Positions 24,410 to 31,826 of a stretch of DNA of 64,000 nt are shown here, piece after piece (the stretch's first letter is position 1; each line of letters begins with the position of its first letter). Under the pieces are notes generated by a model, which saw nothing but the letters and a program-made list of their open reading frames with translations, did no database searches and had not been told where the DNA came from. The DNA comes from DASWIG01 sp965371445 (GTDB lineage: Bacteria; Acidobacteriota; Thermoanaerobaculia; Multivoradales; J023). The translations under genes and the position numbers were made by a program. The stretch covers positions 1-64,000 of the forward strand of contig CBDUYN010000012.1 in assembly GCA_965371445.1 (NCBI GenBank), read 5' to 3'.

Positions 24410-26887
24410 ATGAAGCTCCTACCTTTCCTGCTCCTGCTTCCGGCGCTCGTAGCCTGCTCCCCGGCAGAAAGGGCCGGCGCTCCCGACGAGCTGCCGACCA
24501 CTCTCACCGCTCAAGACGCCGGCTGGCCACGCTATTTCGCGGCCGACGGCGAGGCGGTGACGATCTACCAGCCCCAGGTCGAGAGCTGGCACCGCTACAG
24601 CCGGATCACCTTCCGGGCGGCGGTGAGCTTCACGCCCGAGGGCGCTGAAAAGCCCGTCTTCGGAGCGCTTCGCGTGGAGGCGGACACCGACACCGATCTC
24701 GAGAACCGCGGCGTGCTGCTGGGCAACATGGAGATCACGGGGTCGAAGTTCGTCGGCCTCGGCGAGGCGGAGTCCGCCGAGTGGACGCGGCGCATCGGCG
24801 GCATCCTGCCGGCGGCGCCGGTGCCGGTCGACCTCGACCGGATCCTGGCCTATTTCGAGCACACCGAGGCCGAGGTGGTGGCCGACGATCTCGCCGGCAA
24901 GGCGCCCGCCACGCCCGGCGACGAGATCGCCCACGACGCTCCCCGGATCTTCGTCAGCCAGCGGCCGGCGATCCTCGTGGTGCTCGACGGCGAGCCGGTG
25001 CTCTTTCCCGTAGAGGGCACCGCTCTCATGTTCGCGGTCAACACCAACTGGGACCTCTTCTTCCACTCCAAGGAGGGGCGCTACTACCTGCTCGACCGCG
25101 GTCCGTCCGACGAGGAGGCGGCCGGCGGTGGGGGTCAAGGCTCCTGGCTCACGGCGGCGCGGCTCGACGGGCCGTGGACCGTGGCCGGCGAGATGCCGGG
25201 CGACTTCCTGAAGCTCGGCGACGACTGGCAGGACGTCAAGGAGAACCTGCCGGGCGCTGCGATGGCTGAGGTGCCGACGGTCTACGCCGTGACCCGGCCG
25301 GCGGAGCTCATCGTGATCGACGGCGCGGCGGCGTCGACGCCGATCGAGGGTACGCGGCTCTTGTGGGTGCAGAACACCGATGCCGACCTCTTCCTCTACG
25401 GCGGCGACGGCCGCTACTACTACCTGGTCTCCGGCCGCTGGTACCGCACCCAGACCCTCGACGGTCCCTGGGAGCTTGCCAGCGCCGACCTGCCGGGGGA
25501 TTTCGCGGCCATCCCGGCCGACCATCCCACCGCCGGCGTGCTGGCGTCGGTGCCGGGCACCGCCCAGGCCGAGGAGGCGGTGCGCCTCGCCAAGGTGCCG
25601 ACCAAGGCCACGGTGAAGCGCAGCGAGGCGACGGCCGAGGTCGCCTACCAGGGCGATCCCGAGCTCGCGGCGATCGAGGGCACGTCATCGTCCCCTGGGG
25701 GGGACCGAGGGGGGGCACCGCTGGAGTACGCCACCAACACGGCGTCGGACGTGATCAAGGTCGGCGACGTCTACTACCTGTGCCTGCAGGGCGTGTGGTT
25801 CGTCTCCACGAGCGCCACCGGCCCCTGGCAGGTGGCCGACTCGGTGGCCCAGGAGATCTACACCATCCCGCCCTCGAGCCCGGTACACCACACCACCTAC
25901 GTCCAGGTCTACGACTCGGGTCCCGACTGGGTCACGGTGGGGTACACGGCGGCCTACCTCGGACTGATGATCGCCATCTTCGACGACGCCGCAGTGGTGG
26001 TCTACGGCACCGGCTGGTACTACCCGCCCTACGTCTACTACGGGCCGCACCCGGTCTACTACCCGTACCACCACAGCTACGGCGTGTCGGCCTGGTACAA
26101 CCCGACGACCGGCACCTACGGCCGCGGTGCTTCGGTCTACGGGCCCTACGGCGGTGCCGGCCGCGCCGCGGCCTACAACCCCCGCACCGGCACCTACGCC
26201 CGCGGTGCCGCGGCCTACGGGCCGTACGGCGGCTCGGCGACGTTCCAGGCCTACAACCCGCGCACCTCCACCTACCGCGCCGGCTACCGCTCCTACAACA
26301 CGTATGCGAGCTGGGGCGAGGGCGTGGTCGAGCGTGGCGACAAATGGGCCAAGGGCGGCTACTACAGCGACTCGCGAGGCACTGTCGCCGGGGTGCGGAC
26401 CTCCGAGGGCACGGGCCGCGTGGCGGTGCGCACCGACGACGGCCGGACGTTCATCGGCGGCAGCGGCAACGATGTCTTCGTCGGCAAGGACGGCGACGTC
26501 TACCGGCGTGGCAACGACGGCTGGTCGAAATACGACCAAGGCGATTGGCAGAAGGCGGAGAGCAGCGGCCAGGCTCGCCTGAGCGAGAGCCAGCGCGCCG
26601 CGGCCCAAGATCGGGCGTCGGCGGCGCAGTCGCGCGGCGGCACGACGGCGGCGGGGGTGAGCGAGAGCCAGCGCGCCGCGGCGCGCGACCGGGCTTCGCA
26701 GACGGCGCGTCCGTCCTGGGATAGAGGGGCGAGCCAAAACGACGTCCTGAACCAACTCAATCGCGATTCCCAGGCGCGATCCGCGGGCGCCCAGCGCAGC
26801 CGGGACTTCAAGTCGTCGCGATCGTCAGGCGGCACCCGCAGCCGCACGCAGAGCGGTCGCAGCCGCGGCGGGAGGCGGGGCGGCTGA
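24410..26887 (+). CDS. Large Tyr/Gly-rich secreted lipoprotein
   Basis: About 825 aa. The lipobox is LLPALVACSP. The N-terminal half has repeated beta units with the recurring pattern NTxxDLFxxxxxGxYYxLxxxxW followed by GPW, read three times (about residues 205, 325 and 445). The middle is extremely Tyr/Pro/Gly-rich (YGTGWYYPPYVYYGPHPVYY) with YNPxTGTYxRG-AxxYGPYGG repeats. The C-terminus contains DGDVYRRGNDGWSKY and Arg/Ser-rich repeats (SESQRAAAxDRAS). Relatives are often labelled carbohydrate-binding family V/XII, without proof. A paralogue lies at 48867-51230. This copy alone has an 11-residue Gly/Pro insert (SSSPGGDRGGA) from a G-run-rich stretch at 25684-25717. Confidence 0.8.
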   Translation: MKLLPFLLLLPALVACSPAERAGAPDELPTTLTAQDAGWPRYFAADGEAVTIYQPQVESWHRYSRITFRAAVSFTPEGAEKPVFGALRVEADTDTDLENRGVLLGNMEITGSKFVGLGEAESAEWTRRIGGILPAAPVPVDLDRILAYFEHTEAEVVADDLAGKAPATPGDEIAHDAPRIFVSQRPAILVVLDGEPVLFPVEGTALMFAVNTNWDLFFHSKEGRYYLLDRGPSDEEAAGGGGQGSWLTAARLDGPWTVAGEMPGDFLKLGDDWQDVKENLPGAAMAEVPTVYAVTRPAELIVIDGAAASTPIEGTRLLWVQNTDADLFLYGGDGRYYYLVSGRWYRTQTLDGPWELASADLPGDFAAIPADHPTAGVLASVPGTAQAEEAVRLAKVPTKATVKRSEATAEVAYQGDPELAAIEGTSSSPGGDRGGAPLEYATNTASDVIKVGDVYYLCLQGVWFVSTSATGPWQVADSVAQEIYTIPPSSPVHHTTYVQVYDSGPDWVTVGYTAAYLGLMIAIFDDAAVVVYGTGWYYPPYVYYGPHPVYYPYHHSYGVSAWYNPTTGTYGRGASVYGPYGGAGRAAAYNPRTGTYARGAAAYGPYGGSATFQAYNPRTSTYRAGYRSYNTYASWGEGVVERGDKWAKGGYYSDSRGTVAGVRTSEGTGRVAVRTDDGRTFIGGSGNDVFVGKDGDVYRRGNDGWSKYDQGDWQKAESSGQARLSESQRAAAQDRASAAQSRGGTTAAGVSESQRAAARDRASQTARPSWDRGASQNDVLNQLNRDSQARSAGAQRSRDFKSSRSSGGTRSRTQSGRSRGGRRGG

Positions 26888-26937
26888 GCCGAACGAAGGA
26901 GAAGAAGGAGCCCCTCGAGAAGTACCGCGCCCGGGCC

Positions 26938-27423
26938 ATGAGCCTGGACCGCGGGGCGTCGAGCAACCTCGACATCGTGATCTACGAATGGACCACTCCG
27001 GAGGAGCGCCAGGCGCTGCTCCAGACTTTCGTCGACGGCGGTAGCGACAAGCTCTACGACGCCCTCCAAGATCAGGACGAAAAGGGCTACGTCAAGGCGC
27101 CGAGGACGCTGGCCTACGACATGAAGTACGCCTTCCAGTTCGAGGTCGAGGGCAAGCGCCGGATCGTGCTGGCCACCGATCGGCCACTGGGCTTCATCGA
27201 GCTCACCAGGGCGTCGCGCAGCCTCGACTACAACGTGAGTCTCATAGTCTTCGAGGTCGACGCGGAGACCGGTGAGGGCGAAGGCTTCGCGATGGGCGGC
27301 GTCGAGCTCTCGGTCGACAAGGAGACCGGCCGCATCACCATCGAGCATACCGGTACCCAGCCGACGAGGCTGACGTTGGTGAAGAGGACTTTTCCCAAGG
27401 GCAAACAAGGGAAGGAGAAGTGA
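26938..27423 (+). CDS. Exported-type hypothetical protein lacking its signal peptide
   Basis: A 161-aa beta-rich protein: SSNLDIVIYEWTTPEERQAL, YDALQDQDEKGYVK, a middle segment YDMKYAFQFEVEGKRRIVLA, and IELSVDK-type C-terminal strands. Comparable proteins in related genomes normally begin with a signal peptide and a KEKKEPL-like stretch. Here KEKKEPLEKYRARA is present just upstream in frame, but no leader or good start codon precedes it. I infer that the 5' end was lost by a deletion next to the preceding gene. ATG 26938 is the only reasonable start. It is convergent with the STAND gene, whose stop is 7 bp away. Confidence 0.55.
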   Translation: MSLDRGASSNLDIVIYEWTTPEERQALLQTFVDGGSDKLYDALQDQDEKGYVKAPRTLAYDMKYAFQFEVEGKRRIVLATDRPLGFIELTRASRSLDYNVSLIVFEVDAETGEGEGFAMGGVELSVDKETGRITIEHTGTQPTRLTLVKRTFPKGKQGKEK

Positions 27424-27430
27424 GGCGTTG

Positions 27431-30400
27431 CTACGGACGTCCTTCAGCCTGGATCATGCCATCGTGCTCAATGCGTCGTCGCCTCTGCTCCGCTCTGCGG
27501 ATCTCGATCTGGGCACGTTCACGGCCGTGGCGAATCATTTCCTGCCAGCCAGGATCGGCGTCAGCCGGACAGTCGAGCGATGCGAAGGCTTCGTCCCATT
27601 GTCGCCAGTAATCCTCCCCGGTGCCTCTCCAGACATGGCCCTCGGAGTACGCAGCTCCCGCTACCTCCTGGGGTCTGAAGTCTCCACGAAGAGCGAGCTT
27701 CGCCAAGCCCGCCCAACTCGCTTCAGGGAGCCCCTGTAGCGGCGAGAGATGAAACTCTTTCAAATCCACTCGACGTAAGAGCCGGCGGTAAAGCTCCGCC
27801 TCGCGGCCGATCAATTGTGGCAAATAGCGGGTGAGCCTCGAGTTGGCCGCGAGGTCCGCAAGCAAGGTTTTCCTTCGCTCAGATCCGAGGAGTCCGATCA
27901 CCAACTTAGCCGCCTGCCCGAGCTCTGGCGCCATCTGCGAGGTCTTGAGACCGAGTTGCGCAAGCCATTCGCAGGAGAGCTCCGGATCGGCACCCAGGAG
28001 CTCCATGAGCTGGTAAGAAGCTACGCGATTCGGTGACTCGATTTCCGTACTACGCAAAACGGCTTGCCGCCAAAGCTCTCCAAGCTCGGGACGGACCTCA
28101 CCTTTGGGATCCGTCATCCATTCACCAAATGCCATGGCCAGAGCAAGCGCTGGGTCGGGATGAGCGAGAACCGCCTTCGCCACGGACATCGAGAGCTCAC
28201 CACGAAGCCCCATTCCCTTGATGACGGAGGGATCGTCGGCGGCTCTCTTGAGAGCTGCTTTCAGCAGGTCTGGCGAGGGCTCTGGAAGGCGAAGAGCCGA
28301 ACGTATCCCTACTTCAGCGTACGCTTCGTCGCGCAGGCAAAAGCGTACGCGATCGGCAAAGCTCGGCGACGTGCTGAGCCGGTCAAGGAACGGTGCAAGC
28401 CATAGGCTCGGTACGTTCTTTTCGGTCAGCACCTCGAACCAGAGATCCGGCTCCCGCGCTCTGACCGCCAGCATTCGACAAACGTCAGAAACGTTGCTGA
28501 AATACCCGTCGGTGATACTCTTCGCCTCTTGGGTAAGATGGAGAAGAGTCTCGACGACCTCAGCAGGGCTCGCGTCAGCCCATTCGCCAGCCAGCGCCTC
28601 AAGCGCCGACGATTCACTCGTCAAGCACTCCGAAATTGGCGGAAAGAGGATCTCGAATCGTGGATCGGGATCCAGAGGGAGCTCGACGTCCAGTCGATCC
28701 GCCAGGCGTGCCAGAGCGGCCGAAAGGCCGATTCGGCCAGCGGCCAGCGGCGTCAGATCTCGCAACATCTCGATGACGACCTGTTGAACGAATCGTCCCT
28801 CGTCTTCCGAGACTTTTCCCCGTGAATCGGAAAATTCGAGCCAATCCCAGAGCTCGTCACACAGTTCGGGAAATGAGACGACTCCGGTGATTCTGAAGAG
28901 CTCGAGGGCGTCTTTCCAGACTCCACCCATTTGCTCCAGTTGAGCCTGTGGCAAGGGGCCGCGCCGGGTGGTCAGGCCGGTTCGCGTTGGATCGACGTAA
29001 TCACCGTATACGCTCGGTGCCAGAGTGAGACACCCGAGGCGAAAAGCGATGGCGAAAGCTTCGGTGGATTCCGCAGCCTCCGCATGTCTGCGAGCCGCCC
29101 GAATCGCCGTATGTCGACGCTCGAGCGTCTCGCCCACAGGCTCGCAGATCCACCTCCGGAGGATATCCAGTTGAGGACAAGCTTGGGTGGACTCCTGGCT
29201 TCGGGACGATTCAGCCTGTTCGAGCAACCTCTGAATCGTAGCTCCCGGTGTCGCGTGCAGACCCGATCGGGCGATGTCGACGAGCTCGCCCGGATAGTGC
29301 TTGAATGCCCAAAGAGCTTCCCGCTCCCCCAATCCCGCGAAGGTCCCCCAGGCCGCGCTCGCTTCCTTGCGGAGGGGGTACTTCGCCGGATCGAGCCGTC
29401 CGAGGAGCCGACACAACTCTTCGAACGGGATCCGAGCACCTCGCGCGGCGGCGGCGGCGATTTCACGGACAGCACAATCGTAGCCGGGCGCCAAGTCCAG
29501 GTAATCGCGGTAACCCAAGCCGGTCCCCTTGTGACCGAAGAAAACCGAGGAGAGCAGGACCGAACGCAAGGCCCGAGGTTGGACCGCCAGGCAATCTCCG
29601 CCGGCTTCGGACAAGACGCCTGCCGCGGTCAGCGAAACGACGCGTTTCCGCGTCTCGAGCGGGCGGAGGTCGAGCTTCTTCCCGACTTCCTTCATCGGCA
29701 TCCCACGTCGGCCACCGAGGCTGAAAACGGCGAGGAGCCCCTCTTCGTCGCGTCCTACCAGCCGACGGACGCTCCGCAAGGAGTCTCTTGTGAGAGCCTC
29801 GCCACGGAGCACCGAGAACCAGTCGCCCTCAAGCCACAACGCGGCCAGGGTCGCCGCCAGGCCCGGCTTGTTGGACGCCTGATCCACGAGCTCCAGGAGG
29901 TACTCGTCCGGTGCTTCGACACCGAGCTCCTCAAGGATCTGCTGAATCTTCCGACGAGGCAAAAGCTCAAGCGTACGAATCCTCGCTGTTGGCACGTTCA
30001 GAGCGCTGGCTACGTGGTCCCGGTGGCCTCTCCAGGTGGTTGCCACAATGGAGAACGTAGCGCCGATTCGCTGACGCAGCCCCGCCAGTCTCTCCAGCCG
30101 GGCCGGGTCGGCGTGGGCGTCATCGACAATGATCACCTCGGGCTTCTGGTCTCGGATCGCATTGGCGATCTCCTCCTCTTCCTCAGAGGCCAGGAAGAGC
30201 CCCCAACCGTCTAAAGCTAGCCGATAGAGGAGATAAGACTTGCCCGCGCCGGGCTCGCCGACCAGAATTCGGTCCTTCGAGGTGGAACGTAACCACTCGG
30301 CGTCCGCCTCCCGGCCCAGAAGCTCCGTCTCGACGAGCGGACGGCTCAGGCTTGGTGGCAAGACGGAAAGGGCCGCGGGTTTACCGGAAAGGTCGAGAAG

Positions 30401-30826
30401 ATCCTGGCACCACCGGGAATTTCGATAGAGCAAAGCGGCCATCATCCGCTGCTCATAGATCTGAACGAGCGTGACCTCCAGCTCTCTGGCCCGTTCTCGG
30501 AGCTTTCGACGTTGCGGCGGTGTCAGAACGCGGCTGGTGGCTACGATGACCTTGCGGCACTCTCCTCCTGTTCGGCGGTGGCTTTCGAGGCTACGCGTCA
30601 GGTTGGCTTTGACTTGCTTCTGGGTGGTGCAGACCAAGAGTGTACCGTCGGCGACAACACCGTCCATGCCGCCGTCGTTTCCACCTGGCATCGAAACCAG
30701 GGTTGGGTAGAATTTCCGAAGAAGGTCGCCCGCACAGGCCTCAAAGAGATCGCCGTCGAGCTGGTCGCCGTCGAGCCTGGGGCTCAGCGCTTCGCGGATC
30801 TGACGGTAGAAGGGGTCTTTCACCAA
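27431..30826 (-). CDS. STAND-type NTPase with N-terminal nuclease-like domain (candidate defence protein)
   Basis: A 1131-aa cytosolic protein. Residues 1-145 look like a PD-(D/E)xK (Mrr/Cap4-like) fold: FYPTLVSMPGGNDGGMDGVV with Asp55, then LLVCTTQKQVKAN with Gln69/Gln71 and Lys70/Lys73, then a strand KVIVATSRVL. Residues 165-400 form a P-loop NTPase: Walker A GEPGAGKS (190-197), Walker B VIIVDDAH (231-238), sensor ATTWRGHRD and a winged-helix-like region. The remaining 700 residues are helical repeats, the usual sensor part of STAND proteins. The start is TTG 30826 or GTG 30823, 21 nt after a nucleotidyltransferase gene. Nuclease-STAND proteins (Avs and relatives) act against phage; that role is inference here. 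Confidence 0.75.
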   Translation of the reverse strand: MVKDPFYRQIREALSPRLDGDQLDGDLFEACAGDLLRKFYPTLVSMPGGNDGGMDGVVADGTLLVCTTQKQVKANLTRSLESHRRTGGECRKVIVATSRVLTPPQRRKLRERARELEVTLVQIYEQRMMAALLYRNSRWCQDLLDLSGKPAALSVLPPSLSRPLVETELLGREADAEWLRSTSKDRILVGEPGAGKSYLLYRLALDGWGLFLASEEEEEIANAIRDQKPEVIIVDDAHADPARLERLAGLRQRIGATFSIVATTWRGHRDHVASALNVPTARIRTLELLPRRKIQQILEELGVEAPDEYLLELVDQASNKPGLAATLAALWLEGDWFSVLRGEALTRDSLRSVRRLVGRDEEGLLAVFSLGGRRGMPMKEVGKKLDLRPLETRKRVVSLTAAGVLSEAGGDCLAVQPRALRSVLLSSVFFGHKGTGLGYRDYLDLAPGYDCAVREIAAAAARGARIPFEELCRLLGRLDPAKYPLRKEASAAWGTFAGLGEREALWAFKHYPGELVDIARSGLHATPGATIQRLLEQAESSRSQESTQACPQLDILRRWICEPVGETLERRHTAIRAARRHAEAAESTEAFAIAFRLGCLTLAPSVYGDYVDPTRTGLTTRRGPLPQAQLEQMGGVWKDALELFRITGVVSFPELCDELWDWLEFSDSRGKVSEDEGRFVQQVVIEMLRDLTPLAAGRIGLSAALARLADRLDVELPLDPDPRFEILFPPISECLTSESSALEALAGEWADASPAEVVETLLHLTQEAKSITDGYFSNVSDVCRMLAVRAREPDLWFEVLTEKNVPSLWLAPFLDRLSTSPSFADRVRFCLRDEAYAEVGIRSALRLPEPSPDLLKAALKRAADDPSVIKGMGLRGELSMSVAKAVLAHPDPALALAMAFGEWMTDPKGEVRPELGELWRQAVLRSTEIESPNRVASYQLMELLGADPELSCEWLAQLGLKTSQMAPELGQAAKLVIGLLGSERRKTLLADLAANSRLTRYLPQLIGREAELYRRLLRRVDLKEFHLSPLQGLPEASWAGLAKLALRGDFRPQEVAGAAYSEGHVWRGTGEDYWRQWDEAFASLDCPADADPGWQEMIRHGRERAQIEIRRAEQRRRRIEHDGMIQAEGRP

Positions 30827-30847
30827 GGTAAGGGCGCTCCGTGTGGC

Positions 30848-31453
30848 TCAGAAATCCTCGTCGGCCAAGGCCAGGAGCCTGGCAAGCTCCCCTTGGAGGT
30901 CTTTGTCTCGGTCGAAGCCTCGCTGCGCGATCAGCTCCAGGGACTCTCGCGCGAGTTGAAGGTCTTCCGTCGGAGCGACTCTCAGAAGCTGCCGAGCGTC
31001 TTCGAAGTCTCGCGGCCGGGTCTCCTTGGCCGCCAGGACCTTCAGCGCCAACAGGTGACCGACCCTCGCCACCGGGACCACGAGTCCCGACACGAGCTCG
31101 AGCGGCTCGGCCAAGGCCGCGATTTCCGTCTCGATTCCCGAGGAGGAGAACAGGAGGTCGACGAGGATTCCCGGTCTCCCGGTCCCGGGAGCGAGCAGAC
31201 GCACCGTCGAAATCCTACCGGCGGTGTGCTCCAGGACAGAGTGGATCTGGTAGCCCCTCGCCTGGAGGTCCAGAGTCGCTCTCTCGGCCTCCTGGTCCTC
31301 CGCGACGGAGAGCACGACATCGACGTCGCCGGTGGTCCTCGGCTCTGCGAGGGCCGAGACGGCCAGGCCGCCGATCAAGGCCCAGCGCAGCTTGAGCGCT
31401 TCCAGATGGGACGCCAACTGGATCAGCGCGCCTTCGACAGGGCCGATCTCCAT
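30848..31453 (-). CDS. AbiEii-like nucleotidyltransferase
   Basis: About 201 aa. The nucleotidyltransferase core is WALIGGLAVSALAEPRTTGD followed by VDVVL, with the two acidic residues Asp43 and Asp45. A basic and helical second domain follows (LLALKVLAAKETRPRDFEDA). AbiEii/MenT-type toxins transfer nucleotides to tRNA or proteins. The gene overlaps its upstream partner by 31 bp and is followed 21 nt later by the STAND gene, so three genes form one transcription unit. ATG 31453 is chosen because it starts right at the conserved MEIGPVEGAL region. Confidence 0.75.
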   Translation of the reverse strand: MEIGPVEGALIQLASHLEALKLRWALIGGLAVSALAEPRTTGDVDVVLSVAEDQEAERATLDLQARGYQIHSVLEHTAGRISTVRLLAPGTGRPGILVDLLFSSSGIETEIAALAEPLELVSGLVVPVARVGHLLALKVLAAKETRPRDFEDARQLLRVAPTEDLQLARESLELIAQRGFDRDKDLQGELARLLALADEDF

Positions 31454-31674
31454 TGCTCCACTCTCCAGGGTGCCGGACGGCCGGGTCCGTCCCCATGCTC
31501 CGCGCCGGGCCGTCTCAGCCGCCATTCGTGCATCAGCTTCTCGATCTCCTCGGCTCCGAGATCGGGATGGCGGCGACGGAGGCTCTGGCGTTTCATGGCC
31601 TCGGCGGTCTGACAGAGGTCAAAGGTGAGACGCATTCGCTCGAGCACCTGGATATCTCGGTTCTTCGGTCGCAT
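31423..31674 (-). CDS. Small antitoxin-like partner of the nucleotidyltransferase
   Basis: An 83-aa helical protein: a helix RMRLTFDLCQTAEAMKRQSL, then RRRHPDLGAEEIEKLMHEWR and a tail LRRPGAEHGDGPGR. This small family is regularly encoded just upstream of AbiEii-like nucleotidyltransferases and is presumed to be the antitoxin or specificity partner. First gene of the minus-strand operon ending with the STAND NTPase. It overlaps the next gene by 31 bp. Confidence 0.65.
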   Translation of the reverse strand: MRPKNRDIQVLERMRLTFDLCQTAEAMKRQSLRRRHPDLGAEEIEKLMHEWRLRRPGAEHGDGPGRPAPWRVEQWRSALSKAR

Positions 31675-31826
31675 GACCCGATTCTATCGCGCTTGGGGCG
31701 ATCTCTCCAGCGCCTCAAGCTTCCAGGTCGACTCAGTAGGACCCAGGTCGCATGGCTCCCTTCTCCGCGACTGGGATAGAGTCGCAGCGTCTGCTCACGA
31801 ATGAACGCCCTCAGAACCCACGACCC

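Noticed and set aside
27431..30826. Type I or III restriction subunit
   Set aside because: There is no helicase motif series, methyltransferase or specificity gene nearby. The P-loop and helical C-terminus fit STAND NTPases better.
18445..31674. Region as a prophage or integrated plasmid
   Set aside because: No integrase, phage structural gene, attachment repeat or tRNA was found. The toxin-antitoxin and STAND genes occur as single cassettes between chromosomal-type genes.
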